Both the position numbers and the translations under genes were made by a program. A DNA stretch of 64,000 nucleotides from DATBJJ01 sp036556425 (GTDB lineage: Bacteria > Acidobacteriota > Vicinamibacteria > Vicinamibacterales > 2-12-FULL-66-21). The notes under the pieces are model-generated. The model was not told where the DNA came from. It was given only the letters and a program-made list of their open reading frames with translations, and made no database searches. This document shows, piece by piece, positions 1 to 8,649 of the stretch (positions within the stretch are counted from its first letter, which is position 1; the number at the start of each line of letters is the position of its first letter). The stretch covers positions 1 to 64,000 of the forward strand of contig DATBJJ010000154.1 in assembly GCA_036556425.1 (NCBI GenBank), read 5' to 3'.

Positions 1-36
1 GGCCACAACCTGGTGGCGTTTGCGCTGCGGGACTAG
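1..36 (+). CDS. 3' end of a truncated upstream gene (11 codons)
   Basis: The first 33 bases read GHNLVAFALRD in frame 1 and are closed by TAG at 34-36. A G/C-rich hairpin follows directly, which fits the end of a gene entering from the left edge. Eleven residues are too few to name the product, and the reading could be chance. Confidence 0.3.
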   Translation, partial: GHNLVAFALRD

Positions 37-45
37 TATTCATCC

Positions 46-62
46 GAGGGGCTGCGCCCCTC
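46..62. repeat. Perfect GC hairpin, 7-bp stem
   Basis: GAGGGGC (46-52), loop TGC, GCCCCTC (56-62). It lies 10 bases after the TAG at 34-36 and on the far side of the ftsY stop, so it could act as a transcription barrier between convergent genes. There is no T-run. A similar GGGGC/GCCCC hairpin occurs at 61605-61620, so a small REP-like repeat is equally possible. Confidence 0.5.
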
Positions 63-174
63 AGACTCCCGCGCACGCTCTCTCGCGCGCCGCTGCGTCG
101 GCGCGCTCCGTTCGCGTGGCTCGCTCGCATGGCTCGCTCGCGTCTTTGTTTGAGACTTCTATTCTGAATCGTGC

Positions 175-1098
175 TCACCACTTCTCTTCGAACAGCGCGT
201 CGACGTACTCCTGTGGCGCGAACGGAATGAGATCGTCGATGCCTTCGCCGACGCCGACGTAGCGAATCGGGATCTTGAGATCGTTGGCGATCGCGACGGC
301 AATGCCGCCCTTCGCGGTTCCATCGAGCTTCGTCAGCACGATGCCGTTGACGCCCGCCGCGCTCATGAACTCCCGCGCCTGCGCGAGGCCGTTCTGCCCC
401 ACTGTCGCGTCGAGCACGAGCAGCGTCTCGTGCGGAGCGCCTTCCACTTCTCGCGCCGCGACGCGCCGGATCTTGTCGAGCTCGGTCATGAGGTTCACGC
501 GCGTGTGAAGCCGTCCCGCGGTGTCGACGAGCACGACGTCGCGATCGCGCGCCTTGCCCGCGGCAATCGCGTCGAAGACGACGGCCGCGGGATCGGCGCC
601 GGGCTTCGCCCGAATGAAATCGACGTCCGCGCGCTTCGCCCATACCTCGAGCTGCTCGACCGCGGCGGCCCTGAACGTGTCGGCCGCGCAGATAATCGGG
701 TTCTTCCCGCTGTCCTTGATCAGGCGCGCGAGCTTTCCGACGGTCGTCGTCTTGCCGGTGCCGTTCACGCCGACGATCATCACGACGTGCGGTTTGCGGC
801 CGTTGCCGGCGCTCGTCCCGGCGCCGCGCAGAATCTCGAGGATCTCCCCCTTCACAAGATCGCGGAGCGAGGACGCGCGCCTGTCACGCGCCTTGACCGC
901 CTCTACGATCCGATCGGTGGCCGCGACACCGACGTCCGCCGAGATCAATGCTTCCTCGAGCGCCTCGACTGTCTCGACGTCCACCGGCCGCGTTCGTTGT
1001 TCCGGTGCGTCCGCGCGCTTGACGACCTCTTCGAACCTGTCGACGAACTGCTGCGTCGTCCTCGTGAGCGATTGTTTGATTCGATCGAAGAAACCCAT
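175..1098 (-). CDS. ftsY: Signal recognition particle receptor FtsY
   Basis: SRP receptor GTPase, 307 aa, which docks ribosome-SRP complexes at the inner membrane. The N-terminal helical bundle begins MGFFDRIKQSL. The NG domain shows the P-loop GVNGTGKTT near residue 110, DTFRAAA, DTAGRLHT and TKLDGTAKGG, the usual SRP-GTPase order. The acidic A domain of E. coli FtsY is absent, giving the short form common outside enterobacteria. ATG at 1098 is four bases past the gpsA stop, so it is probably the last gene of the thpR-plsY-gpsA-ftsY run. Assignment is firm. Confidence 0.96.
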   Translation of the reverse strand: MGFFDRIKQSLTRTTQQFVDRFEEVVKRADAPEQRTRPVDVETVEALEEALISADVGVAATDRIVEAVKARDRRASSLRDLVKGEILEILRGAGTSAGNGRKPHVVMIVGVNGTGKTTTVGKLARLIKDSGKNPIICAADTFRAAAVEQLEVWAKRADVDFIRAKPGADPAAVVFDAIAAGKARDRDVVLVDTAGRLHTRVNLMTELDKIRRVAAREVEGAPHETLLVLDATVGQNGLAQAREFMSAAGVNGIVLTKLDGTAKGGIAVAIANDLKIPIRYVGVGEGIDDLIPFAPQEYVDALFEEKW

Positions 1099-1102
1099 TG
1101 TG

Positions 1103-2110
1103 TTACCGGTCCGTCTCCGCGCGCTGCTTTCTACCCATCAACACGTCGACCGCTTCCGCCGGAGAGCGCCGGCCGTCGAGCACCGCCGCCATTTCCGCGG
1201 TAATCGGCATCTCGATGCGATGCTGCGATCCGAGCGCGAGCGCCGCGCCGGTCGTCCGCACGCCTTCCGCGATCATGCGCATCCCGCTCAGAATCTCGTC
1301 GAGGCTGCGGCCCTTGCCAAGCTGGAGCCCGACGTGTCTATTCCGGCTGAGACTGCCCGTCGAGGTGAGCACTAAGTCTCCGAGGCCGCTCAACCCCGCC
1401 AGCGTTTCGCGCCGTCCACCCTCGGCGTCAGCCAACCGCGAGATCTCCGCAAGGCCGCGCGTGATGAGCGCCGCCATCGAGTTGGACCCAAGGCCAAGAC
1501 CTTCGACGACGCCGGCCGCGATCGCGATCACGTTCTTTGCCGCTCCGCCAATCTCCACGCCGGCGACGTCGTCGCTCACGTACAACCGGAACGTCGGCCC
1601 GCGAAATCGATCTTGCACGTACGCGGCCGCTTCCGCGTCGCGCGACGCGGCGAGCACAGCCGTGGGCAGCGCGCGCGCCACTTCGGCCGCAAAGCTGGGT
1701 CCCGACAAGACGACCACGGGCCGCCCGTCGCCCGCTTCATCCTCGAGCACGCGCGACATGCGATGCAGCGAGTCGGTCTCGAGTCCTTTCGTCGCGCTGA
1801 CGATCACGGCTCGCTTGGGAATCGAAGGCGCGACGGCGCGCGCGACGGCGCGCAGTCCGTGAGACGGGACCGCGAACAGCACAACGTCCGCTCCGTCCAG
1901 CGCTGCTTGATGCCGCTGCACCGGCGACACACGCGCTGGGAGCTCGACGTCGGAGAGGTAGCGCGGGTTCGCGCGCGCGACCTGCATCGCGTCGACGAGC
2001 TCGGGATCGCGCGCCCAGAGACGCACGTCGTGGCCGACGCGAGCCAAATGAATGGCGAGCGCGGTTCCCCAACTTCCAGCGCCAAGGATCGTGATCGTGT
2101 TTGTGGTCAA
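1103..2110 (-). CDS. gpsA: NAD(P)H-dependent glycerol-3-phosphate dehydrogenase GpsA
   Basis: Makes sn-glycerol-3-phosphate from dihydroxyacetone phosphate for phospholipid synthesis. The protein is 335 aa. The Rossmann motif GAGSWGTALA lies at the N-terminus, followed by SATKGLE and the C-terminal GLSGLGDLVLT signature. I place the start at TTG 2110 because it shares a TTGA overlap with the plsY stop (TGA 2109-2107) and begins about 10 residues before the Rossmann glycines, as the family does. The open frame runs further upstream, but only as a shadow of plsY. Adjacent plsY uses the product, so the pair forms a pathway unit. Confidence 0.95.
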   Translation of the reverse strand: MTTNTITILGAGSWGTALAIHLARVGHDVRLWARDPELVDAMQVARANPRYLSDVELPARVSPVQRHQAALDGADVVLFAVPSHGLRAVARAVAPSIPKRAVIVSATKGLETDSLHRMSRVLEDEAGDGRPVVVLSGPSFAAEVARALPTAVLAASRDAEAAAYVQDRFRGPTFRLYVSDDVAGVEIGGAAKNVIAIAAGVVEGLGLGSNSMAALITRGLAEISRLADAEGGRRETLAGLSGLGDLVLTSTGSLSRNRHVGLQLGKGRSLDEILSGMRMIAEGVRTTGAALALGSQHRIEMPITAEMAAVLDGRRSPAEAVDVLMGRKQRAETDR

Positions 2111-2691
2111 CGTCGTCTCGAGATCTTCCGTTCGGTGCCGCTTCTGAGGCGCCCGAGATTCGCGCGGTGCCTGAAGAGGATCAATCCAGCCGTGCCCGCG
2201 GCGGCGCCGACGACGGCACCGGGCGCGCCGGTGAGCCACGCGGCCGGCGGCAGCGCCAACGTCGCCGCGACCGAGCCGAGCGACACGTATCGCGTCGTCC
2301 AGACGATCAACAGGAACAACGACATCGCGATCGCCGTCGCGACCGGCGAGAGGATCGCGAACACACCCGCCGCCACGGCGACACCTTTTCCGCCGTGGAA
2401 ACGCAGCCACACGGGATAGATGTGTCCGACGACGGCCGCGGCGCCGGTGAGCGCGGCGATGCCGTTTCCGCTGCTCGACACGTGAGCAATAGCCACGGCC
2501 GCCGCTCCCTTCGCGACATCGAGCGCCATCACGAGCACGCCGCGCCAGACGCCGGTCGTGCGCAGAACATTCGCCGCGCCGACGTTTCCGCTGCCCGCTC
2601 TGCGGACGTCGATCCCCGCGCGCCGCGCCAGAAGAAACGCAAACGGCACCGAGCCGGCAAGATAGCCGAAGAGAATGCTCAGACCGCCCAT
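2107..2691 (-). CDS. plsY: Glycerol-3-phosphate acyltransferase PlsY
   Basis: Integral membrane enzyme that transfers an acyl group from acyl-phosphate to glycerol-3-phosphate, the first step of phospholipid synthesis. It is 194 aa with about five hydrophobic segments. Family motifs visible are GYLAGSVPFAFLLAR, the substrate loop SGNVGAANVLR and HGGKGVA. The ATG at 2691 overlaps the thpR TGA by one base (TGATG); the GTG one codon earlier would give a 4-nt overlap and is an alternative. It overlaps gpsA by 4 nt, so the two are probably translationally coupled. Confidence 0.94.
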   Translation of the reverse strand: MGGLSILFGYLAGSVPFAFLLARRAGIDVRRAGSGNVGAANVLRTTGVWRGVLVMALDVAKGAAAVAIAHVSSSGNGIAALTGAAAVVGHIYPVWLRFHGGKGVAVAAGVFAILSPVATAIAMSLFLLIVWTTRYVSLGSVAATLALPPAAWLTGAPGAVVGAAAGTAGLILFRHRANLGRLRSGTERKISRRR

Positions 2692-3269
2692 CACCCCAAT
2701 GGTACTCGCAACACGGCCTCGTACTGCGAGCCCTTCGGCGACGTCCGGCTTCGAAACAGCGTCACCGCGCCGATGGCGCACGCGGCGATCTCGCGCGGCG
2801 CGCGGGACGTCGCTCCCCGCACGGCGGGCGCCTCGCGGTGACGGATGTCCTTCACGCGCGCAATCGTGAGGTGAGGCGAGTACGGCCGCTTCTCGGGCGC
2901 GAAGCCAAGCGTGCCCAATCGCTCGGTGACCTCGGCGTGGATCGGCAGCAGCGATTCACGGCCTTCGACGAGGCCGAGCCACACCGCGCGCGGATCGCCG
3001 GATGGTGGTGGAAACGTTCCCGCTCCACCGATCCGCAGCATGAACGCGGGCACCGCGAATGGCGTCGACATGACTGCGCGAATCGCCGAAGCGCGGTTGT
3101 CGTCCACTTCGCCGATGAACCAGATCGTGATGTGAAGGTTTTCAGGCGGCACCCACCGAAGCACCGCGCGCGATGCCTCGCGCGCGATCTCGCCGCGCAT
3201 GCCGTCCGCGACCCTCGCGGCCGCGCGCTTGACGTCGTCGGGCAGCTCGATGCCGATGAAGAGCCGCAT
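2691..3269 (-). CDS. thpR: RNA 2',3'-cyclic phosphodiesterase ThpR (2H family)
   Basis: Member of the 2H phosphoesterase / LigT family, 192 aa. Both catalytic HxTx motifs are present: HITI about residue 53 and HLTI about residue 138, along with the typical start MRLFIGIELPDD. Enzymes of this family hydrolyse 2',3'-cyclic phosphates on RNA; the physiological substrate here is unknown. The ATG at 3269 is chosen because the family starts directly with the MRLFIGI strand; a start 12 codons upstream is possible. It is the first gene of the overlapping run towards ftsY. Confidence 0.9.
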   Translation of the reverse strand: MRLFIGIELPDDVKRAAARVADGMRGEIAREASRAVLRWVPPENLHITIWFIGEVDDNRASAIRAVMSTPFAVPAFMLRIGGAGTFPPPSGDPRAVWLGLVEGRESLLPIHAEVTERLGTLGFAPEKRPYSPHLTIARVKDIRHREAPAVRGATSRAPREIAACAIGAVTLFRSRTSPKGSQYEAVLRVPLG

Positions 3270-3334
3270 GGCAATTACTTCGCGAGATCCGGCGCGCAAA
3301 AGCACATGCCCGATCTCGTGAGCCGCGACGACTG

Positions 3335-3706
3335 TCAGTCGCGCGCGTCGTGTGACGACTCGATCAGCACCACTCCGCTCTGCACCGATCCGGGGAGCTT
3401 GACCACTTTGCCGAGGAATCCGAGATCGTAGCCTTCCTGCACACGACCTCTGACCTTCACGCGCGCGCCCTTACGCGGCGCGCCGCCCGTCGTGATTACC
3501 CACAACGACTGGTCGCCGTCGCTGAGCCGATACGCGCCGCGCCCGAGCACCGACATACTCTCGGTCACGGTACCGGGTACGGTGATCTGATCGTTGCGGT
3601 ACTTGCCGGGATCGGCGAGCACCTTGTTGATCGTGACGCCGCCGCAACCTGCAACCGACAGAGCCGCGACGAACAGAAGCGCGATTGCGAGTCGGTATCT
3701 CACCAT
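3335..3706 (-). CDS. Small exported lipoprotein with OB-fold-like domain
   Basis: Predicted lipoprotein of 123 aa. A signal peptide MVRYRLAIALLFVAALSVAGC ends in a lipobox VAGC, with Cys21 as the lipidation site. The mature part contains KVLADPGKYRND, VPGTVTES, YRLSDGDQSLWVIT and VKVRGRVQEG, the strand pattern of the small OB-fold proteins found in bacterial envelopes. The function is unknown. It lies alone between thpR and the first zincin-like gene, with a 65-nt gap to thpR, and may be independently transcribed. Confidence 0.75.
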   Translation of the reverse strand: MVRYRLAIALLFVAALSVAGCGGVTINKVLADPGKYRNDQITVPGTVTESMSVLGRGAYRLSDGDQSLWVITTGGAPRKGARVKVRGRVQEGYDLGFLGKVVKLPGSVQSGVVLIESSHDARD

Positions 3707-3777
3707 TGACGACCTCGTGATGAAAATCCAGACGACCGCAGACCAGACATTATCCTCGATTGACGGCGTCGACGGAC

Positions 3778-4383
3778 TCAGCCGCCGAATCGTTGACGGG
3801 TGACGCCGGCCGAACCGAGCGTCATCAGACGGTGCCGTATCATTCTCGCGGACTCGGACGAGAACTGCAGCCGGCCGCCGGCCGCCATCCGGTACTGCGC
3901 AATGCTCCACGCGCCCAACATCACGCCGGCTTCCGAGTGCGAACCTTCCGGCAACAGCATGTGACCGATCTCGTGCGCAATCAACGCGCCGAGCACTGCT
4001 TCGGCATCGAAAACCAATCTCCGACCGAGCCGCTGAACGCGTCTCCAGAACACGTAACCGTGGACTCCGCGTACCCCCGGCTCCGCGGGTACCATTCCGA
4101 GGGCGTCTGAAAAGCGAACGTCTTTCGGCTCCCAATCCGTCAGCCTCATGTAGCGGAGGTCGGGACTCACGGCGGCCGTCTGGGGCACCCAGACGATATC
4201 GACGTCGATCGACCTGTAGATTCGCGCCACCTCAGCTTGAGCCCTCGAGGCAACTACCCCCGACACCGAAGCCTCGTTCAACAGCACGATGCGGACCACG
4301 AGCATCGGCCTTTCTGTGCTCTCGTGGGGTAGACCGGCAACAGCCAGCATTCCGACGACGATTCCGACGGCTTTGGTTCCCAT
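3778..4383 (-). CDS. Secreted zincin-like putative metalloprotease (paralogue 1)
   Basis: 201 aa with a hydrophobic N-terminal segment that looks like a signal peptide. The motif HEIGHMLLPEGSHS gives possible zinc ligands His137 and His141, catalytic Glu138 and third ligand His149, i.e. HExxHx7H. This differs from the classical metzincin spacing HExxHxxGxxH. A Met (155) and Trp (159) follow closely, as in a Met-turn. A strong Shine-Dalgarno GGAGGG precedes the ATG at 4383. It is paralogous to the gene at 8017-8610; both begin VR(I/V)VLLN and share AQAEVAR(I/L)Y. Substrate unknown; proteolytic activity is inferred from the motif only. Confidence 0.7.
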   Translation of the reverse strand: MGTKAVGIVVGMLAVAGLPHESTERPMLVVRIVLLNEASVSGVVASRAQAEVARIYRSIDVDIVWVPQTAAVSPDLRYMRLTDWEPKDVRFSDALGMVPAEPGVRGVHGYVFWRRVQRLGRRLVFDAEAVLGALIAHEIGHMLLPEGSHSEAGVMLGAWSIAQYRMAAGGRLQFSSESARMIRHRLMTLGSAGVTRQRFGG

Positions 4384-4413
4384 TCTCGTCCCTCCAGGCG
4401 GCGCGTCGAAGAT

Positions 4414-4443
4414 GGAGGCGGAAACGACTATCGAGAGCCGTCA
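4414..4443 (+). promoter_or_regulatory. ECF-type promoter candidate for the sigma gene at 4470
   Basis: GGAGGCGGAAAC (4414-4425), then 14 bases, then GTCA (4440-4443). GGAAAC resembles the GGAAC -35 box of ECF promoters and GTCA the -10 box. The same 12-mer, spacing and GTCA recur at 8650-8679, also at a divergent junction with a zincin gene on the other side. Autoregulation of the ECF factor is an inference. Confidence 0.5.
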
Positions 4444-4469
4444 CCACGAGAAGGAGGAGCGCCCGGTCC

Positions 4470-5090
4470 TTGGGGCGTAGAATGCCGAGGTCCGACAAGC
4501 AGGCAATGTCTTCCGACCGAACCCACAACGTGACGGCACTGCTCACCGAATGGCGCGGCGGCAACGGGGAGGCGGCTGAGAAACTGCTGCCTCTCGTTCA
4601 CGCCGAACTGCGGCGAATCGCGAAGCGCCACATGGCCGGCGAGCGGCCCGATCACGTGCTGCAGGCGACGGCGCTCGTCAACGAGGTCTACCTGCGCCTG
4701 GTCGACATCCATCGAATGCAGTGGCAGGATCGCGCCCACTTCTTCGCGATGGCCGCGCGCCTCATGCGCCGTGTGCTCGTCGATTTCGCGCGCGCGCAGC
4801 GGAACCAGAAGCGAGGCGGCGATCTGCAGCGCGTCACGTTCGATCAGAATCTGCCGGTCGCCGTCGAAACGCCGGACGATCTGATCGCAATCGACAACGC
4901 GCTCCAGGCGCTCACGGCGCAGTACGAGCGGAAGGGTCGCGTCGTCGAACTGCGGTTCTTCGGCGGCCTCAGCGTCGAGGAGACGGCCGAGGTTCTCGGC
5001 GTTTCCCAGGAAACGGTGTTGCGGGACTGGAAATTCGCGAAGAATTGGCTGCTGCGCGAGCTGACGAGAACGAAATCCGTTCGCGCCTGA
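4470..5090 (+). CDS. ECF sigma factor, Sig-70_X6 (TIGR02999-like)
   Basis: 206 aa. Region 2 appears around VLQATALVNEVYLRLV and RAHFFAMAARLMRRVLVD; region 4 helix-turn-helix around LSVEETAEVLGVSQETV. This matches the family of ECF-like factors that sits next to Ser/Thr kinases in Acidobacteria. The start is uncertain. TTG 4470 lies 12 bases after the strong AAGGAGG at 4451-4457, while ATG 4482 and ATG 4506 have weaker ribosome sites. The kinase gene begins 33 bases downstream, so the two are probably co-transcribed and the kinase may control sigma activity. Confidence 0.9.
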   Translation: MGRRMPRSDKQAMSSDRTHNVTALLTEWRGGNGEAAEKLLPLVHAELRRIAKRHMAGERPDHVLQATALVNEVYLRLVDIHRMQWQDRAHFFAMAARLMRRVLVDFARAQRNQKRGGDLQRVTFDQNLPVAVETPDDLIAIDNALQALTAQYERKGRVVELRFFGGLSVEETAEVLGVSQETVLRDWKFAKNWLLRELTRTKSVRA

Positions 5091-5123
5091 CAGCGGCTAC
5101 ATGGGTTTTGCGCCTACGACGTC

Positions 5124-8015
5124 ATGACGCCTGAATCCAAGCGGCTCGTCTCCGACATCTATCACCGCGCGCTCGCGCGGCCCAGCGGAGAGCGCGCCGC
5201 GTTCCTGGAGCAGGTCTGCGCCGGCGATGCGACGCTGCGACAGGAAGTCGAGTCGCTACTGAGCTACGACGGCGTGTCCCCGGAATTCCTCGAACGGCCT
5301 GCCGGCGTTGTCCCGACCTTTCTCACCGGCGAGCACGGTGGACTGACGATGATCGATCGGCAGATCGGGCCGTACACGATCGTTGCGCCGCTCGGAGCCG
5401 GCGGAATGGGTGAGGTCTATCGCGCGCGCGACAACAATCTCGGTCGCGAAGTGGCGATCAAGATTCTCCCGACGCACTTCACCGCCGATCAAGAACGCCG
5501 CGCGCGGTTCGCGCGCGAAGCGCGGCTGCTCGCGACGCTCAACCATCCCAACATCGGCGCGATCTATGGCGTCGAAGAGGCCGACGGCATCACTGCGCTG
5601 GTGCTCGAGCTCGTGGAAGGTCCGACGCTGGCCGATCGACTTGCCGAAGGACCGCTGTCGATCGCCGACAGCGTGGCGGTCGCGCGGCAGGTCGCCGATG
5701 CGCTCCATGCCGCGCACGAAAAGGGGATCATCCACCGTGATCTGAAGCCCGCGAACATCGTCCTCCATGGAGGCGCCGATTCTGTCTCGAGCGATGTGCG
5801 CGTGAAAGTGCTCGACTTCGGTCTGGCAAAGACTCTCGATACCGGCATCGTGGTTGATTCCAACGACGACAAGAGAGTCGCGGGGGCGAGTACTGCGGAA
5901 GGCAGGATTCTCGGCACGCCCGCCTATATGAGCCCGGAACAGGCGAGAGCGCTGCCGGTCGATCGACGAACCGACATTTGGGCATTCGGCTGCATGCTCT
6001 TCGAAATGCTTTCATCCCATCGTCCCTTCGAGGGAGAAACGCTCAGCGACACGGTCGCTCGGATTCTCGAGCGTGAGCCTGATTGGTCGAAGCTCCCGCG
6101 AGACACACCGCCAGCGTTACGAAAGCTCGTCGAGCGATGTCTCCGAAAGGACGTGCGCAGGCGGCTGCACGATATCGCTGACGCGCGCATCGATCTCGAG
6201 GATGTCGATCTGACGGCCGGTCCCGCCGATGGCGGAGACGCAGTCGCTTCAGGTACGCGGAAGCGGCCGTGGATCAATTGGGTCGCCGCCCTCGCAGGCG
6301 GCACCGCTGTCGGCATTGCGGCGGCATCGCTGTATCTCCGGACGCCTGCGCCGCCACCAGCGCCTGCTCCAGCTCCGATCGAGTTCTCCGTGTCCCCACC
6401 TCCGGGTGCGGTTTTCTATCGTCACTTCGAGGTCTCTCCGGACGGGCGCAAGATAGTGGTCGCCGCGACGACGAACGGTGTGTCGCAGTTGTGGGTGCGG
6501 CCGACGACCGGTCCGGCATGGCGCCAGGTTGCCGGGACCGAGGACGCGCGCTTCCCTTTCTGGTCTCCCGATAATCAGTCGATCGGTTTCTTTGCGAGGG
6601 GCCAGCTCAAGACCGTCAAGCTGGATGGAACGCCGCCCTTCGTCGTGTGCGACTGCAATGTCCAGGGAAACTTCGCCGGCGGATCCTGGAATCACGAAGG
6701 CGTCATCCTGTTCTCGGGCATGCAGTACCGTCCGATTTACAAAATCAAATCGACTGGAGGCAGCCCGATACCGATGTCGTCGGGCAGAGACTCCGTCCAC
6801 GTCTGGCCGTCGTTTCTGCCAGACGGCGACCACTTCCTCTACATCGAAAGGCGTGACCTCTCCGTGCTGCGCGTCGCATCGCTCAGCTCTCCGGACGATG
6901 TCGTGGTGGGGGCCTTTGATTCTCACGTCACCTATGCGGACGGCCATCTGTTGTTCGTCCGCAAAGGATGGCTGATGGCGCAGCCTTTCGATGCGCGCAC
7001 CCGTACCATCACCGGCGACGCGATCGTGATCGCTGATCATTCGAACGAGAGCGTGCGGCCCCGCGGCGACTTCTCCGCTTCTCCGGCGGGCGTGCTCGCG
7101 CGCCTTGCACCGAGCGAAGGTCGTCGCTTGACATGGGTGAGTCGGACGGGCGCAACGCTCGGCACGATCGGAGCACCGGGAGAGTACCGGAATCTCAGTC
7201 TCAGCCGTGACGGGCGGACCCTCGCCGTGTCGATCGTCACGAAGCCCCCCGGAGACGAAGCAGCAAACTACGATATCTGGCACTTCGATCTCGAGCGAGC
7301 CGGAACGCCGACACGCCTTACGCATGATCCTGATGAGGACGTCTCTCCAACGTTTTCGCCCGACGGGAGTCAGATTGCGTTCGAGTCCAACCGGATCGGC
7401 AGACCCCACAACTTGTTCACCCGACGCATCACCGGCGCCGAAAACGTGCCCGTGCTGGCCGGCTTCGAATCGCCGGTCTGGGGATTCGCACCCGACTGGT
7501 CGGAAGACGGACGTTGGTTGGTTTTTGATGCCGGCGGGGACTTATGGAAGCTGGCGCTCACAGGCGACCGTCGGCCGTCAGGCTTCCTGCGTACGCGCTT
7601 CGTCGAAATGCGAGCGGCGATCTCACCGGATGGGCGCTGGATCGCCTTCGAGTCGAACCAATCCGGTGAAACCGAAGTCTACGTCCGCCCGTTTCCGGAG
7701 GGCGACGGAGAAATCAAGATCTCCAGCGGCGGCGGGCGCTCCGTTGCGTGGAGCCGGGACGGTCGCGAGATCTTCTTCATCGCTCCTGACGGCACGATGA
7801 TGTCGGTGTCGAAGATCGGCGAGGGAAAGTTTCGCGCCAGCACGCCAAAGGAGTTATTCCGGACGGATCTCAACTGGTTCGGCGGAAACAAGTCTTATGC
7901 GGTGGCCAGAGACGGGCGGTTCCTCTTGACGGTGCCGGTCAATGCCGCCGGCAATCCAAGACCCATTGAGATCGTTTTGAACTGGACCGCGAAACCTCGC
8001 CGGGAACAGCCATGA
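5124..8015 (+). CDS. Transmembrane Ser/Thr protein kinase with C-terminal WD40/PD40 beta-propeller
   Basis: 963 aa. A short N-terminal helical region resembles the one seen in these kinases, then a PknB-type kinase domain follows: glycine loop GAGGMG (91-96), Lys113, HRDLKPAN (204-211), DFG (231-233) and APE-like TPAYMSPEQ. A single membrane span lies at about 384-405. The extracytoplasmic part has repeated propeller blades (FEVSPDGRKI, FWSPDNQSIG, TFSPDGSQIAFESN, AISPDGRWIAFESN). All catalytic residues are present. It probably senses an envelope signal and phosphorylates the adjacent ECF factor or its partners. It ends one base from the convergent zincin gene. Confidence 0.93.
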   Translation: MTPESKRLVSDIYHRALARPSGERAAFLEQVCAGDATLRQEVESLLSYDGVSPEFLERPAGVVPTFLTGEHGGLTMIDRQIGPYTIVAPLGAGGMGEVYRARDNNLGREVAIKILPTHFTADQERRARFAREARLLATLNHPNIGAIYGVEEADGITALVLELVEGPTLADRLAEGPLSIADSVAVARQVADALHAAHEKGIIHRDLKPANIVLHGGADSVSSDVRVKVLDFGLAKTLDTGIVVDSNDDKRVAGASTAEGRILGTPAYMSPEQARALPVDRRTDIWAFGCMLFEMLSSHRPFEGETLSDTVARILEREPDWSKLPRDTPPALRKLVERCLRKDVRRRLHDIADARIDLEDVDLTAGPADGGDAVASGTRKRPWINWVAALAGGTAVGIAAASLYLRTPAPPPAPAPAPIEFSVSPPPGAVFYRHFEVSPDGRKIVVAATTNGVSQLWVRPTTGPAWRQVAGTEDARFPFWSPDNQSIGFFARGQLKTVKLDGTPPFVVCDCNVQGNFAGGSWNHEGVILFSGMQYRPIYKIKSTGGSPIPMSSGRDSVHVWPSFLPDGDHFLYIERRDLSVLRVASLSSPDDVVVGAFDSHVTYADGHLLFVRKGWLMAQPFDARTRTITGDAIVIADHSNESVRPRGDFSASPAGVLARLAPSEGRRLTWVSRTGATLGTIGAPGEYRNLSLSRDGRTLAVSIVTKPPGDEAANYDIWHFDLERAGTPTRLTHDPDEDVSPTFSPDGSQIAFESNRIGRPHNLFTRRITGAENVPVLAGFESPVWGFAPDWSEDGRWLVFDAGGDLWKLALTGDRRPSGFLRTRFVEMRAAISPDGRWIAFESNQSGETEVYVRPFPEGDGEIKISSGGGRSVAWSRDGREIFFIAPDGTMMSVSKIGEGKFRASTPKELFRTDLNWFGGNKSYAVARDGRFLLTVPVNAAGNPRPIEIVLNWTAKPRREQP

Positions 8016-8016
8016 A

Positions 8017-8610
8017 TCACCGCCGGCCGTCGCTCGCTGCCGGCACCGACAGGCCGCGGCGGATCGTCTCGGCGGACTCGGGCGAGAAATGCAGCAGCCC
8101 GGCGGCCGCCGATCGAAAGTGATTGGCGTCCCACGACTCGCGCATGAGGCCGGACTTCGAGTGCGCTCCCTCCGGCAGGAGCAGGTGTCCGAGCTCGTGG
8201 GCGATCGCGACGGCGAGCGTCATCTCCGCACCTGCCGAGTGTTTCTGCGCCGATCGTTGAACGCGAGTCCAGAACACGTAGGCGAGCGCTCGTCGCTTGC
8301 CTGGTGATGTGGGGGTCATGCCCAGCGCCCACGGATATTCGCCCTCGCGTGGCTCCCACGATGTGATCTTGATTACGCGGACGTCCTCGCCGCTCCGCGA
8401 CGCATCCTGGACCCAAACGACGTTGACGTCGATCAGCTGGTAGAGTCTCGCGACTTCGGCCTGCGCGAACACGGCCAATTGGTCCGAGATCACGCCCCCA
8501 TTCAGCAGGACCACCCGGACTGTCGGTGACGCCTGCGCAGCATGGCTCACCGACGGCAACAAGGCGACGACTGCCAGCCCGCCAACGAATCCGGCGAATG
8601 TCCCGCCCAT
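8017..8610 (-). CDS. Secreted zincin-like putative metalloprotease (paralogue 2)
   Basis: 197 aa with a signal peptide ending near VSHAAQA. HELGHLLLPEGAHS provides His138, Glu139, His142 and His150 (HExxHx7H), followed by Met156 and Trp160 in SGLMRESWD. It aligns over its whole length with the protein at 3778-4383, including VVLLN near 33, SWEP near 84 and YVFWTRVQR near 111. A ribosome site GGGGAGGGA precedes ATG 8610. Convergent with the kinase gene with a one-base gap. A role linked to the ECF/kinase module is suggested by position only. Confidence 0.7.
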   Translation of the reverse strand: MGGTFAGFVGGLAVVALLPSVSHAAQASPTVRVVLLNGGVISDQLAVFAQAEVARLYQLIDVNVVWVQDASRSGEDVRVIKITSWEPREGEYPWALGMTPTSPGKRRALAYVFWTRVQRSAQKHSAGAEMTLAVAIAHELGHLLLPEGAHSKSGLMRESWDANHFRSAAAGLLHFSPESAETIRRGLSVPAASDGRR

Positions 8611-8649
8611 CGCGTCCCTCCCCGCGGCCGTGAGCCGCGTGTCGGGGAG

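Noticed and set aside
6249..7409. 386-codon open frame antisense to the kinase propeller
   Set aside because: The propeller blades read clearly on the plus strand.
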